Below, in pieces: positions 1 through 8,507 of a stretch of 42,220 bases of DNA. The notes beneath the pieces are model-generated. The model was not told the origin of the DNA and did not search any database. It saw only the letters and a list, made by a program, of their open reading frames with translations. This DNA comes from CAZSVE01 sp964610175. GTDB lineage: Bacteria; Pseudomonadota; Gammaproteobacteria; HK1. The stretch covers positions 1 through 42,220 of the forward strand of contig CAZSVE010000019.1 in NCBI GenBank assembly GCA_964610175.1, given 5' to 3'. The translations under genes were made by a program, and so were the position numbers. Numbering within the stretch: the stretch's first letter is position 1; every line of letters starts with the position of its first letter.

Positions 1-4
1 GAGT

Positions 5-196
5 TTACTTGGTTATTAAAATCACATTACCCACACGATTTGATGAATAGCCAAACAAGCTTTCCCTCCTGATAGTCACTCGATCGCCATCGCGCTCGAC
101 GAGCACATTACTTGTAAGTGGCTTTTCGATCTCCTTCATAACTTTGCCTTGCACATCCTTGATTACCGCGTAATAAACTCGTTCTTTCGTCGGCAT
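5..196 (-). CDS. Small hypothetical protein (63 aa)
   Basis: I do not recognise this protein. It is a short basic open frame rich in beta-strand-like Val/Ile/Arg segments, with no signal peptide or membrane segment. The start is supported by an AAGGA-like ribosome site about 8 nt upstream of the ATG. It lies downstream of, and on the same strand as, the PIN toxin/antitoxin pair, with a gap of about 75 nt, so it may be a trailing member of that transcript or an unrelated accessory gene. The stop lies 5 nt from the window edge and appears complete. It could be a chance frame; the ribosome site is the main support. Confidence 0.4.
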   Translation of the reverse strand: MPTKERVYYAVIKDVQGKVMKEIEKPLTSNVLVERDGDRVTIRRESLFGYSSNRVGNVILITK

Positions 197-271
197 CTTT
201 TATTCCTTGCCCTTGTACGATAGCCTGGATATCTTAATCGATATTCAGCATGTTATTGCTTACCCGCGAAA

Positions 272-637
272 TCACCGAATCACCGGATTGATTACATCCA
301 ACCCATCAATCCAATCGAAATCATTGATGTTGGCCGTCGCCAATTCGAGATCATGCACCAGCGCGGTAGCGGCGATCAGCGTATCTCCCAGGGACACCTT
401 GCGTTGTTGGCGCAAGGCAATCGCCTGTTCGATGACGGGATTGGACACGGGCAATACCGGCAGAGCATGAAACAGATCTTCCAGCTTTTGTCGATGCTCG
501 GGTGACAATCTGTGATATCCCAGCACCTCGACCTTGCTCACGGTAGAAACCATCGCCTTTTGTTGGTCGACAAACCGCCTTACGGAATCGTAACCCGGTT
601 CCAGCGCGTAGATAATGATATTGCTGTCGAGCAGCAT
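272..637 (-). CDS. PIN-domain toxin (VapC-like)
   Basis: This is probably a VapC-family ribonuclease toxin, a magnesium-dependent RNase of about 121 aa. The N-terminus reads LLDSNIIIYAL, giving the first PIN acidic residue (Asp near residue 4). A mid-chain Glu in SKVEVLGY, the SLGDTLIAATAL segment and the late ATANINDFDWI segment supply the other acidic positions of the PIN fold. The antitoxin gene lies immediately upstream. I chose the ATG that overlaps the antitoxin TGA by one base (TGATG), with GAGGAG 6-7 nt upstream; a GTG one codon earlier is the alternative. The exact target RNA cannot be read from sequence. Confidence 0.85.
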   Translation of the reverse strand: MLLDSNIIIYALEPGYDSVRRFVDQQKAMVSTVSKVEVLGYHRLSPEHRQKLEDLFHALPVLPVSNPVIEQAIALRQQRKVSLGDTLIAATALVHDLELATANINDFDWIDGLDVINPVIR

Positions 638-900
638 CACTCGCTCCTCGAGGGCAGGGACCGATCCTTACGAACCTCCCGCTGCCATGCTATCGGATCG
701 TCGATCCCCAATCCGCCGCTATCGGCAATCTCCTGGGCAATGTCCATCGCACGCCTGGCTTTACCGATTGTCGATTTACCGGCTGCCCGTGGCTTGTCGG
801 AAGCAATGCGCGGAAATTGGCAAATAATGTTGAATGCCAGTTCCAGGTAGCGCTCATCCAACTGGTCGATTTCGGTCTTCAATCGTTCCCTTGCGATCAT
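637..900 (-). CDS. Antitoxin partner of PIN toxin (87 aa)
   Basis: This small, highly charged, mostly helical protein is encoded directly upstream of and overlapping a VapC-like toxin, so it is most likely the cognate antitoxin that neutralises the PIN protein and binds its own promoter. The N-terminus (MIARERLKTEIDQLDERYLEL) resembles the helical leader of antitoxins that carry a C-terminal toxin-binding tail. The start is set by a strong GGGAGGTGA ribosome site 5-6 nt upstream of the ATG at 900. A longer frame from 972 would run into the flanking insertion-element remnant and is rejected. No DNA-binding fold could be named with certainty. Confidence 0.72.
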   Translation of the reverse strand: MIARERLKTEIDQLDERYLELAFNIICQFPRIASDKPRAAGKSTIGKARRAMDIAQEIADSGGLGIDDPIAWQREVRKDRSLPSRSE

Positions 901-961
901 AGAATCACCTCCCATTTCGATGATATTTTGCTCAACCCGTATCAAGGATAACACATAATAA

Positions 962-1268
962 TTAGGGGCCATCCTAGATAACTTGTTTTATCTAGGATGG
1001 CATAATGCGGGAAAGCAGACCAAGTTGGTACAAACAAGAGCGAGCTTTTTGCAGACAGGCAAAATCGCATCAATGGTATTGAGAATTTTTGGAACCAAGC
1101 CAAGCGCCACTTACGGAAATTCAATGGCATTCCAAAGGAACATTTATTTACCTGTTTCTGAAAGAATGCGAATGGCGATTCAATCACTCTGACCAAAAGT
1201 TCCAATTAAATTTTATAAAACAATTAGTTAGAAATGAAATGTTCTAGTTATCCAGGACAGCCCCTAAA
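962..1268. mobile_element. Deleted IS1595-type element with terminal inverted repeats
   Basis: The element is bounded by 24-nt ends that are inverted copies of each other, 962-985 and 1244-1267, matching at 20 of 24 positions and both beginning TTAGGGGC. Between them lies only the 3' part of a transposase, so most of the element is gone. Next to the left end a second inverted copy forms a perfect 14-bp palindrome (968-981 with 988-1001, 6-nt loop). No matching target duplication is visible outside the ends. The left end lies in the promoter region of the PIN antitoxin. The family name comes from the transposase fragment. Confidence 0.75.
1006..1247 (+). pseudogene. IS1595/ISXO2-like transposase, C-terminal remnant with frameshift
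   Basis: In one frame the sequence reads NRINGIENFWNQAKRHLRKF followed by NGIPKEH; after a one-base shift near 1140-1146 it continues YLFLKECEWRFNHSDQK and ends at a TAG inside the right terminal repeat. The pattern 'NGIE-FW---K--L-KF-GI-K-HF-L-LKECE-R-NH' is the C-terminal signature of the ISXO2-like DDE transposase domain of the IS1595 family, including the conserved catalytic Glu region. The N-terminal two thirds, including the catalytic aspartates, are absent, so the gene cannot work. It sits inside the inverted-repeat-bounded remnant. Confidence 0.82.
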
Positions 1269-1295
1269 CGAAATACTCTTCGAGGAACTTCCCCA

Positions 1296-1880
1296 ATGAC
1301 AACGACGCCAATCAGGACCACATCGAAGGCGGATGCGCACCGGGCCATTGCCGTGATGGTATTGGCCTTCAGCGCGGACCCCGTCATCCGCTGGATCTAT
1401 CCCGAACCGCATGTCTATCTCGGCCATTTTCCCGATTTCGTCAGGAAGTTCGCGGGGAAGGCATTCGACCGGGAAAGCGCCTATCACCTGGATGGTTTCA
1501 CCGGCGCCGCGCTGTGGCGTCCACCCGGCGTGGAACCGGATAGCAAGGAAATCGTTGCCTTCCTGCAGCGCACCGTGCCGAAGACCCTGCAAAACGATGT
1601 TTTCACCCTATTCGAGCAGGCAAGCCATTATCGTCCCGATAAGCCCTACTGGCATCTATCCCTGATTGGCGTGGACGCCAATCAACAGGGGCGAGGTCTG
1701 GGTTCGAAGCTCATAGAGCATGCCCTCATACCGTGCAACCGCAAAGAAGAATTTGCTTATATGACGCAATCGAACCCGAATATGATTCCCTTCTACGAGC
1801 GTTATGGATTCCAGGTGCTGGATACCCTTCGGGTGGGTTCCTCCCCCCCGCTGTTTCCCATGCTGCGCAAGCCGCGATGA
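1296..1880 (+). CDS. GNAT family N-acetyltransferase (194 aa)
   Basis: A GCN5-related acetyltransferase moves an acetyl group from acetyl-CoA to an amine on an unidentified substrate. The acetyl-CoA-binding motif A is clear near residues 124-140 (IGVDANQQGRGLGSKLIEHA), preceded by HLSLIGV as strand beta-4. Motif B follows as IPFYERYGFQVL near residue 165. The length is normal for a stand-alone GNAT enzyme. GAGGAA lies about 9 nt before the ATG. It begins just outside the IS1595 remnant, so its promoter may be partly replaced by the element. The substrate is unknown; small-molecule detoxification and protein N-acetylation are both possible. Confidence 0.85.
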   Translation: MTTTPIRTTSKADAHRAIAVMVLAFSADPVIRWIYPEPHVYLGHFPDFVRKFAGKAFDRESAYHLDGFTGAALWRPPGVEPDSKEIVAFLQRTVPKTLQNDVFTLFEQASHYRPDKPYWHLSLIGVDANQQGRGLGSKLIEHALIPCNRKEEFAYMTQSNPNMIPFYERYGFQVLDTLRVGSSPPLFPMLRKPR

Positions 1881-2371
1881 AAACGCAAGGCTGGTGATTT
1901 TTGGGTGGTTTCGACTTTTTATGCAATTCCTCCTCGACAATCGACATGACCGCGTGAATGTTTGTGCTTGGTCGAAGGGTTTTACCGATTGTGATTTCAC
2001 GAAAATTCACGGGTAGTTTTTGCCATCCCTGGCATCTGGGTCCCGGCAATCCCTGACGGAATGACGGAAGTGCTGAATTCCTACACAATCGCCCGAAAAA
2101 ACCTCCCTCGTCATCCCGGCAGGGGAATGCCGGGACCCAAACGCCAGGGACGACAACAGGATTTGGTTGCGGCCTCGGTCGCGCTATGTGATGTTGCAGA
2201 CCAAAGCGACAGCAGACAGGGAGGCAAGGGTTACCCGGGAAGGAGGGGATTACCAGGGGATTGGGGGAAATCATCGAGACCGAAGGGGTTGCCCAGGAGA
2301 ACCCGGACAACCGATTCATTACCTATCCGGGGCAATCCCTTTTTATTCGGAGAAGGGTGATTCCCCTTTCC
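1881..2371. other. Gene-free spacer with long inverted repeat
   Basis: No credible gene is present. The first half carries an imperfect long palindrome (listed separately). The second half (about 2210-2370) is purine-rich with runs of GGGG and GGGA and contains no recognised motif. The two flanking genes converge on this spacer, so a bidirectional terminator role for the palindrome is possible. Confidence 0.6.
2021..2155. repeat. Imperfect inverted repeat (REP-like), arms about 45 nt
   Basis: The left arm 2027-2053 (CCCTGGCATCTGGGTCCCGG and onward) pairs with the right arm 2123-2149 at about 23 of 27 positions. Pairing continues inward, with GACGGAATGACGG facing CGTCATCCCGGC. The ATCCCGGC/GCCGGGA-type core is typical of intergenic palindromes common in proteobacteria. 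It separates two convergent genes. Confidence 0.7.
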
Positions 2372-2767
2372 TCATTGGATTAGCGTCATGCCACAGTGTT
2401 TGGCAACGCCTCGGTCGAAGGTGAATGTTTGCCTGCAGCCTGCCTTATGGGTAAGCCTTTCGATGAGGCAATCGGCGAAGTCCCCATGGCTGGTTTCGTA
2501 ATAGGGAATCGTTTCTTGCAATACGTCGATTTCGGCGATCACGAATTCCTCGGCACGGAGTAACCTCTTCAGTATCTCGGCAATTTCCACGCGCCCACAG
2601 CCATAACAACCCGACAACACCCAAACAAGTTCGATAACCGATACCAAGGTTATATAGCCTTGTAACCCGGGGGTCAGTGACTCGATGAGGCGGGTGGCTT
2701 TGGGTGATTGGATGGGATCATCCTGAGTGAGGTAACGCACCAGCACATTGGTATCGATACCAATCAC
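2372..2767 (-). CDS. PIN-domain toxin (VapC-like), 131 aa
   Basis: A probable VapC ribonuclease toxin. The PIN signature begins at once: IGIDTNVLVRYLTQDD gives the first catalytic Asp. SVIELVWVL carries the conserved Glu, DFADCLIERL the third acidic site, and TFDRGVAKHCG the C-terminal acidic segment. A GTG start at 2767 overlaps the upstream antitoxin stop as GTGA (4 nt), with AAGGGG about 10 nt upstream; a longer in-frame reading has no such support. Tight overlap implies translational coupling. The target is not deducible. Confidence 0.88.
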   Translation of the reverse strand: MIGIDTNVLVRYLTQDDPIQSPKATRLIESLTPGLQGYITLVSVIELVWVLSGCYGCGRVEIAEILKRLLRAEEFVIAEIDVLQETIPYYETSHGDFADCLIERLTHKAGCRQTFTFDRGVAKHCGMTLIQ

Positions 2768-3054
2768 CGCGCTCGCGCCCCTTGGGCAGCAATTGCCAGA
2801 TTCATTTCTTCGATACCGATGGGGTGCCTTTTCCGTCGTACCATGCCCTTCAGGGTAGTTACGGAGCATCTGCCATAGGCCTCTCGAGAGGGGGATTGTC
2901 TTCGTACCGATGGCTCGATGACGGGGCGCGGCGCCGATTCATCCTCGGCGGCCAGCACGATTACCCTGACCTTCTCTTTCAGCCAGTCACCATGGTGGGA
3001 CGGTACCTGGATGGTACCATCGTGGATTTCGGTGTTGAATTCGATTGCCTGCAT
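2764..3054 (-). CDS. VapB-type antitoxin partner (96 aa)
   Basis: The N-terminus (MQAIEFNTEIHDGTIQVP) matches the style of small antitoxins paired with PIN toxins, in which a short beta-rich N-terminal region precedes a charged flexible tail. The gene is immediately upstream of the PIN gene, with a GTGA overlap. The start at 3054 has GAGGAAT about 8 nt upstream. A 52-residue upstream extension in the same frame reads through promoter-like sequence and is rejected. The likely role is binding and inhibiting the toxin and autoregulation of the pair; a pair of TTGTACA sites lies 40-60 nt upstream. Confidence 0.75.
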   Translation of the reverse strand: MQAIEFNTEIHDGTIQVPSHHGDWLKEKVRVIVLAAEDESAPRPVIEPSVRRQSPSREAYGRCSVTTLKGMVRRKRHPIGIEEMNLAIAAQGARAR

Positions 3055-3094
3055 CGTGGGTATTCCTCGAGTCCTAGTATCAATTATGGATGCA

Positions 3095-3116
3095 TTGTAC
3101 ATGGAAATCTTGTACA
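3095..3116 (-). promoter_or_regulatory. Paired TTGTACA sites upstream of antitoxin gene
   Basis: Two copies of TTGTACA, each containing the palindrome TGTACA, lie at 3095-3101 and 3110-3116, 15 bp apart. They sit 40-60 nt upstream of the antitoxin start, where an autoregulatory operator would be expected. A CATAAT hexamer on the minus strand lies between them and the gene. The function is inferred from position and symmetry only. Confidence 0.35.
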
Positions 3117-3165
3117 AACACCAAAGCTTCGTCTTACGAACCCAAGCATTCCGAACATCGATATT

Positions 3166-3275
3166 TCGCTTATTTCCCGCTCGGCTTCGCTGATGTATCA
3201 AGTTTTGCAAAGCAGAAATTTTGCTTTATCGATGCATGAATCATGCCTTGTCGGTTTGAGCACAAGCTTCGCTAG
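3166..3275 (+). repeat. Repeat A, copy 1
   Basis: A copy of the dispersed ~110-bp repeat. It starts with CGCTTATTTCCCGCTCGGCT, passes through ATTTTGCTTTATCGATGCAT and GAATCATGCCTTGTCGGT, and ends in CACAAGCTTCGCTAG. It lies between the divergent VapB antitoxin gene and metH. Confidence 0.85.
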
Positions 3276-3340
3276 CGCATAATTACCCGAATCAAGGCGC
3301 AACCCACAATTCGTAAATAGCAACGAGAGATAATGGACCC

Positions 3341-6300
3341 ATGCAATATGCCCCCGATACACAATCCAAACAAACCCAGCTTCGAGAACAGCTCGCCAAG
3401 AAGATCCTGATCCTGGATGGTGCCATGGGCACCATGATCCAGAGACACGATCTAGATGAGCAGGACTATCGGGGGAAACAGTTCGCCGACTGGCCGACGG
3501 ATGTCAAGGGAAACAACGACCTTTTGGTGCTTACGCAACCCGAAATCATCCGGGAGATCCACTCGGCCTACTTGAAAGCGGGTGCCGACATCGTGGAGAC
3601 CAATACCTTCAATGCCAACCGCATCTCCCTGACCGATTACCGGATGGAACATCTCGCCTACGATCTCAACGTGGCCGGGGCACGCCTTGCCCGCTCCGCG
3701 GCAGACCAGGCCGAGGACGAAAATCCGGGTTGGCCCCGCTTCGTGGCGGGGTCATTGGGGCCTACCAACCGCGCGGCGTCCCTGTCACCGGATGTGAATG
3801 ACCCCGGGTTTCGCAATGTCACCTTCGATGATTTGGTCGCCGCCTACGAGGAATCCGCGCGCGGACTCCTGGATGGCGGAGCGGATATCCTGCTCATCGA
3901 GACGGTGTTCGATACCCTCAATGCCAAGGCGGCCATCTTCGCCATCGAAACGGTCTTCGACGAGCGAGGGCAACGCTGGCCAGTCATGATCTCCGGCACC
4001 ATCACCGATGCCGCGGGTCGTACCTTGTCCGGACAGACCACCGGTGCATTCTGGAACTCGGTGCGTCACATGAAGCCCATCGCCATCGGGTTCAATTGCG
4101 CGCTGGGTCCCGCGCAACTGCGCTCCCATCTCGAGGAACTCTCCCGCATCGCGGATACCCACATCTCCGCTTATCCCAATGCCGGACTCCCCAACGCCTT
4201 TGGCGGTTACGACGAAACACCGGAGATCATGGCGCGCGAGATCGGCGATTGGGCCGAGCGTGGTTTTCTCAATATCGTCGGTGGCTGTTGCGGCACCACT
4301 CCCGAACACATCCGCGCCATTGGCCAGATCGTGGCAAAGTCCCCGCCCCGCGAAATACCGGCAATCGAGCCCGCTTGTCGGCTCTCCGGTCTGGAGCCAC
4401 TCGACATCGATGAAAAATCCCTGTTCGTCAACGTGGGGGAGCGCACCAACGTATCCGGTTCCGCTCGCTTTCGGCGGCTCATCCAAGAGGAAAACCACGA
4501 AGCCGCCCTGGAAGTCGCCCGCCAGCAAGTGGAAAACGGCGCCCAGATCATCGACATCAACATGGATGAGGGGCTGCTGGATGCCAGGGCCGCCATGATC
4601 CAGTTCCTCAATCTCATCGCCGCCGAGCCCGATATCGCGCGGGTCCCGATCATGATCGATTCCTCGGAATGGCAGGTCCTGGAAGCCGGATTACAATGCA
4701 TTCAAGGCAAGGGTATCGTCAATTCCATCAGTCTCAAGGACGGCGAAGAGGCGTTCATCCAAAAGGCCAAACTTGTTCGACGCTATGGCGCGGCTACCGT
4801 GGTCATGGCCTTCGACGAGTTCGGGCAGGCCGACAATCTGGAGAAAAAGACCGCCATCTGCCGACGCGCCTATGCGTTATTGACGAAAAAGGCCGACTTT
4901 CCGCCCGAAGACATCATCTTCGACCCCAATGTCTTCGCCATCGCCACCGGGATGACCGAACACGACCACTACGCCGTGGATTTCATCGAGACGACCCGAA
5001 CCATCAAACAATCCCTGCCCCTTGCCCTGATCTCCGGCGGCATCTCCAATGTCTCCTTCTCGTTCCGGGGCAACGACCCGGTACGCGAGGCCATCCATTC
5101 CGTATTCCTCTATCACGCCATCCGCGCCGGTCTCGATATGGGCATCGTCAACGCAGGGCAACTTGCCATCTATCAGGAACTTCCGGCCAATCTCCGCGCC
5201 GCAGTGGAAGACGTCGTCCTCGATCGTCGCCCGGATGCCACCGAACGCCTGTTGGCCATTGCCGATGAATATCGGGGCCGGGAAAACAGCGAGGCCGAAA
5301 CCGGAGAGACCCTTGCCTGGCGTCGATGGCCCGTGGAGAAACGCCTCGAGCACGCCCTGGTCACCGGGGTCGCCGACCACCTGGAAGAAGACGTCGCCGA
5401 GGCGAGAAAACAACTCGGCAAACCGCTCGCGGTCATCGAAGGCCCGCTCATGGACGGCATGAACGCGGTGGGGGAACTATTCGGGGCCGGCAAGATGTTC
5501 CTGCCCCAGGTCGTCAAGTCCGCCCGGGTCATGAAAAAGGCCGTTACCTGGCTTACCCCCTTTCTCGAGGCCGAAAAATGCGCCGCCAGGAGCGCCGGAA
5601 AGATCCTGCTCGCCACCGTGAAAGGTGATGTCCATGACATCGGCAAGAACATCGTCGGCGTCGTCCTCCAGTGCAACAACTTCGAGGTCATCGATCTCGG
5701 CGTCATGGTCGCCGCCGACAAGATCCTGGAAAGCGCGCGAGCCGAAAACTGCGATGTCATCGGGCTCTCCGGGCTCATCACCCCCTCCCTGGGCGAGATG
5801 GTCCATGTGGCCGGCGAGATGCAGCGCCAGGGATTGCAACTCCCCCTCTTGATCGGCGGAGCCACCACTTCCAGGATGCATACCGCCATCAAGATCGAGC
5901 CGGCATATCCCGAGGCAATCACCGTCCATGTCCCCGACGCCTCCAAGGCCGTCGGTGTCGTGCGGAATCTCCTCTCGCACGGGCGACGCTCTGACTACGC
6001 AGAGGAGATACGCGACCAATACCGAAAACTCCGGGAACAACACGATGCGCGCGGAGCAGGGCGTACCGTGCCGCTATCGAAGGCGCGCGACAACCGATTC
6101 CAAACCGATTGGTCCGGGTATTCCCCCCCCAAGCCCACTTTCCTGGGTATCCGGATACTCGATGACTTCCCGATCTCCGAACTCGCTCCGTACATCGACT
6201 GGACACCATTTTTCCGGGCATGGGAACTTCGTGGCAAATTCCCCGAAATCCTCCAGGACCCCGACGCGGGCAAAGAGGCCCGTGGGCTCCTCGCCGATGC

Positions 6301-7042
6301 ACGGGAGATGTTGGCCGAGATCCACGCCGAAAACTGGCTGACGGCCCGTGCCGTATTCGGATTCTTCTCCGCCAACACCGTTGGATTCGACGACCTCGAA
6401 ATCTACACGGACGACCAACGCGACACCGTGCTCGCTACCCTCCACTTCGTCCGACAACAAATCGACAGACAGGGGGACAAGGGAAACCACAAACCCAACC
6501 TGTGCCTCGCCGACTTCATTGCGCCCAAGGAGATCGGCATCCCCGACTACCTCGGTGCCTTCGCCGTGACCGCGGGGATTGGGTGCAACGAAAAGGCCAC
6601 CGAATTTACCGAGCAGGGCGACGACTACCGCGCCATCTTGCTCAAGGCCCTCGCCGACCGCCTGGCAGAGGCATTCGCCGAATGCCTTCACCAACGGGTT
6701 CGCAAGGAATCCTGGGGCTATGCGCCCAACGAAGACCTCGGCAATGAGGCGCTCATCCGCGAGGCCTATCGCGGCATCCGCCCCGCGGTCGGTTACCCCG
6801 CCTGCCCCGAACACACCGAAAAACTTACCCTGTGGTCGTTACTGGAACCGGATCGGAATGCCGGGATTCGACTCACCGAGACCCAGGCCATGATGCCCGC
6901 TGCCTCCATCTCCGGCTGGTACTTCTCCCACCCCGATGCACACTACTTCGGCGTCGGTAAGATCAAGGAAGATCAATCGATCGATTATGCGAAACGCAAG
7001 GGGGTACCACTGGAGGTAGCCAGACGGTGGCTGGGGCAGTGA
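3341..7042 (+). CDS. metH: Cobalamin-dependent methionine synthase MetH
   Basis: MetH transfers the methyl group of 5-methyltetrahydrofolate to homocysteine through methylcobalamin, making methionine in the cytoplasm. All four modules are present in 1233 aa, the usual length. The homocysteine domain (about 10-340) has zinc ligands Cys253, Cys316 and Cys317 (GFNCALG, GGCCGTT). The pterin-binding domain spans about 365-630 (FVNVGERTNVSGS). The helical cap and Rossmann cobalamin domain carry DVHDIGKNIVG with His765 as the lower cobalt ligand. The C-terminal S-adenosylmethionine reactivation domain covers about 900-1233. These residues sit six positions after their E. coli counterparts. A weak GAGAGA precedes the ATG. 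I could not find a convincing S-adenosylhomocysteine or cobalamin riboswitch upstream. Confidence 0.98.
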   Translation: MQYAPDTQSKQTQLREQLAKKILILDGAMGTMIQRHDLDEQDYRGKQFADWPTDVKGNNDLLVLTQPEIIREIHSAYLKAGADIVETNTFNANRISLTDYRMEHLAYDLNVAGARLARSAADQAEDENPGWPRFVAGSLGPTNRAASLSPDVNDPGFRNVTFDDLVAAYEESARGLLDGGADILLIETVFDTLNAKAAIFAIETVFDERGQRWPVMISGTITDAAGRTLSGQTTGAFWNSVRHMKPIAIGFNCALGPAQLRSHLEELSRIADTHISAYPNAGLPNAFGGYDETPEIMAREIGDWAERGFLNIVGGCCGTTPEHIRAIGQIVAKSPPREIPAIEPACRLSGLEPLDIDEKSLFVNVGERTNVSGSARFRRLIQEENHEAALEVARQQVENGAQIIDINMDEGLLDARAAMIQFLNLIAAEPDIARVPIMIDSSEWQVLEAGLQCIQGKGIVNSISLKDGEEAFIQKAKLVRRYGAATVVMAFDEFGQADNLEKKTAICRRAYALLTKKADFPPEDIIFDPNVFAIATGMTEHDHYAVDFIETTRTIKQSLPLALISGGISNVSFSFRGNDPVREAIHSVFLYHAIRAGLDMGIVNAGQLAIYQELPANLRAAVEDVVLDRRPDATERLLAIADEYRGRENSEAETGETLAWRRWPVEKRLEHALVTGVADHLEEDVAEARKQLGKPLAVIEGPLMDGMNAVGELFGAGKMFLPQVVKSARVMKKAVTWLTPFLEAEKCAARSAGKILLATVKGDVHDIGKNIVGVVLQCNNFEVIDLGVMVAADKILESARAENCDVIGLSGLITPSLGEMVHVAGEMQRQGLQLPLLIGGATTSRMHTAIKIEPAYPEAITVHVPDASKAVGVVRNLLSHGRRSDYAEEIRDQYRKLREQHDARGAGRTVPLSKARDNRFQTDWSGYSPPKPTFLGIRILDDFPISELAPYIDWTPFFRAWELRGKFPEILQDPDAGKEARGLLADAREMLAEIHAENWLTARAVFGFFSANTVGFDDLEIYTDDQRDTVLATLHFVRQQIDRQGDKGNHKPNLCLADFIAPKEIGIPDYLGAFAVTAGIGCNEKATEFTEQGDDYRAILLKALADRLAEAFAECLHQRVRKESWGYAPNEDLGNEALIREAYRGIRPAVGYPACPEHTEKLTLWSLLEPDRNAGIRLTETQAMMPAASISGWYFSHPDAHYFGVGKIKEDQSIDYAKRKGVPLEVARRWLGQ

Positions 7043-7425
7043 TGCGAAGTGGTGTCGTGGTAACGAGGACATTTCGGATGGAAATCCACGGATATCTGCC
7101 GGTATATGTGGTCGGTAACGACATCCACAAATGGCAGGAGATCCGGGATGAGCATCGTGGCGAATAGCGCCGGTCTTTACTCGATTGACTCTGGCGTCAT
7201 CGGTGCGCCAATCGCTCATCCGATCGGTAGCCCGATCATTACCGTATCCCTGGCCTGGTCATGGTGGCCGCTCGAGGCCACTTTCGAGCAAAAAAATCGT
7301 TTCCAAATACTCGGCGACCAACAAGGGGTTCACCGCTCGGAGCTGGACAAGGGCATCGGTGTCGAGGGAATACTCTTGGGCACGTCCGCCCCGTGTCTGG
7401 CGCGGAGCGTGCCAAGGGCGGCCCG
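7043..7425. other. Spacer with possible decayed gene fragment
   Basis: No intact gene is present. On the minus strand, 7259-7420 reads as a coding-like stretch without a start codon (GGRAQEYSLDTDALVQLRAV, then NPLLVAEYLETIF), ending at a TGA. It may be the 3' remnant of a gene whose front half was replaced by the neighbouring Rpn-family gene. The remainder shows nothing I can name. Confidence 0.35.
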
Positions 7426-8367
7426 ATGATCACGCCGCAAAACAAGATTCGCCACGATAGGGATGTTGTCGGCAAAGAGACCATCCGACGCCTTGCCGTC
7501 GATCTCGCCACCTATCTGCTGGGATTGTCCATCGACCCCGATTCACTGGAGGTCCTGGCTACCGAGCACCAACGCATCGAAGATCGTCGCGCCGATCTGG
7601 TGGTCAAACTACGCAATCGGGAAAGCGAACCCTTCCTGTTGCACATCGAGATCCAGAACAACAACGATCCGACCATGCCGGTGCGCATGATGCGTTATCT
7701 CACCGATATCCTGCTGATCCATCCCGGCTTGCCGTTACACCAATACCTCATTTACATCGGTGCCGAGCCGCTGCGCATGCCCGATGGGATCGACGGACCG
7801 GGGTTCCATTATCGCTATGGTATCCTGGACATGCGCGATGTAGATTGCCGCTATCTCCTGGAAAAAGACACCCCCGATGCACTGGTACTGGCCATCCTTT
7901 GCAGCTTCGGCGATCATGATCCCCAGATGATGGTCAATCATATCTACACCCGCCTGCGGGCCCTGTTGGCTGACAATCCCGGGCGATTTCGAGAGTATGT
8001 GGAAATGGTGCACGTGCTTTCCGTCAATCGTGACCTTGACGAACAGATAGAAGAGGCAGAGAAAATGCTCACCCAAATAGATGTCGAGCGTATTCCCACT
8101 TATCGGTTGGGAATGGAAAAGGGAATGGAAAGGGGAATGGAAACGGGAATGGAAAGAGGAATGGAAAGAGGAATGGCACTAGGCTTGGGAAAAGGCGAAG
8201 CGGCGCTTCTGACACGTCAGCTTGGCTACAAGTTCGGCGCTTTGCCGCAGGTTTTGGTGGACCGCATTGCCAACGCCGGTTCCGAGGAATTGACCTTGTG
8301 GGGACAGCGGATATTGAGCGCGAAAACGCTGGACGAGGTATTTGCCGATGAAAATGACACCGCCTGA
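7426..8367 (+). CDS. Rpn/PD-(D/E)XK nuclease transposase-family protein with DUF4351-like C-terminus
   Basis: The N-terminal ~230 residues match the Rpn (recombination-promoting nuclease) / PD-(D/E)XK transposase-like family. DRRADLVVKLR and PFLLHIEIQNN carry the Asp and the E-x-Q of the active site, followed by MPVRMMRYLTDIL. A linker near residues 225-250 repeats Gly-Met-Glu-Arg/Lys/Thr about six times. The C-terminal ~65 residues (EAALLTRQLGYKFGALPQ to SAKTLDEVF) resemble DUF4351. The start chosen at 7426 gives MITPQNKIRHD; the longer open frame lacks coding character before it. Such proteins are abundant, mobile-element-like nucleases that act on genomic DNA. The length is about 313 aa. 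Confidence 0.85.
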   Translation: MITPQNKIRHDRDVVGKETIRRLAVDLATYLLGLSIDPDSLEVLATEHQRIEDRRADLVVKLRNRESEPFLLHIEIQNNNDPTMPVRMMRYLTDILLIHPGLPLHQYLIYIGAEPLRMPDGIDGPGFHYRYGILDMRDVDCRYLLEKDTPDALVLAILCSFGDHDPQMMVNHIYTRLRALLADNPGRFREYVEMVHVLSVNRDLDEQIEEAEKMLTQIDVERIPTYRLGMEKGMERGMETGMERGMERGMALGLGKGEAALLTRQLGYKFGALPQVLVDRIANAGSEELTLWGQRILSAKTLDEVFADENDTA

Positions 8368-8507
8368 AACGTGATCGTCCCTGCGCCCGGACCATCGTGC
8401 GCGACACGGGACGCATGGAAAGGCCAAACATGGTTCGAATTTCAAAAACGACGCGCATGGGGAGGAAGGCACGGTATCGCTATCGAAAATACACAATGAC
8501 CTATTAA

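Noticed and set aside
3166..3275. Repeat A as a tRNA-like element because of GGTTCGAGC
   Set aside because: The T-loop-like word is present, but no acceptor, D or anticodon stem can be formed around it in any copy.
3276..3340. S-adenosylhomocysteine or cobalamin riboswitch before metH
   Set aside because: The 65-nt gap after repeat A is too short and lacks the conserved cores; no pairing consistent with either class was found.
7259..7420. Minus-strand fragment reading SLDTDALVQLRAVNPLL
   Set aside because: No start codon; it overlaps the upstream edge of the Rpn gene and ends at a stop, so it is at most a decayed gene end.
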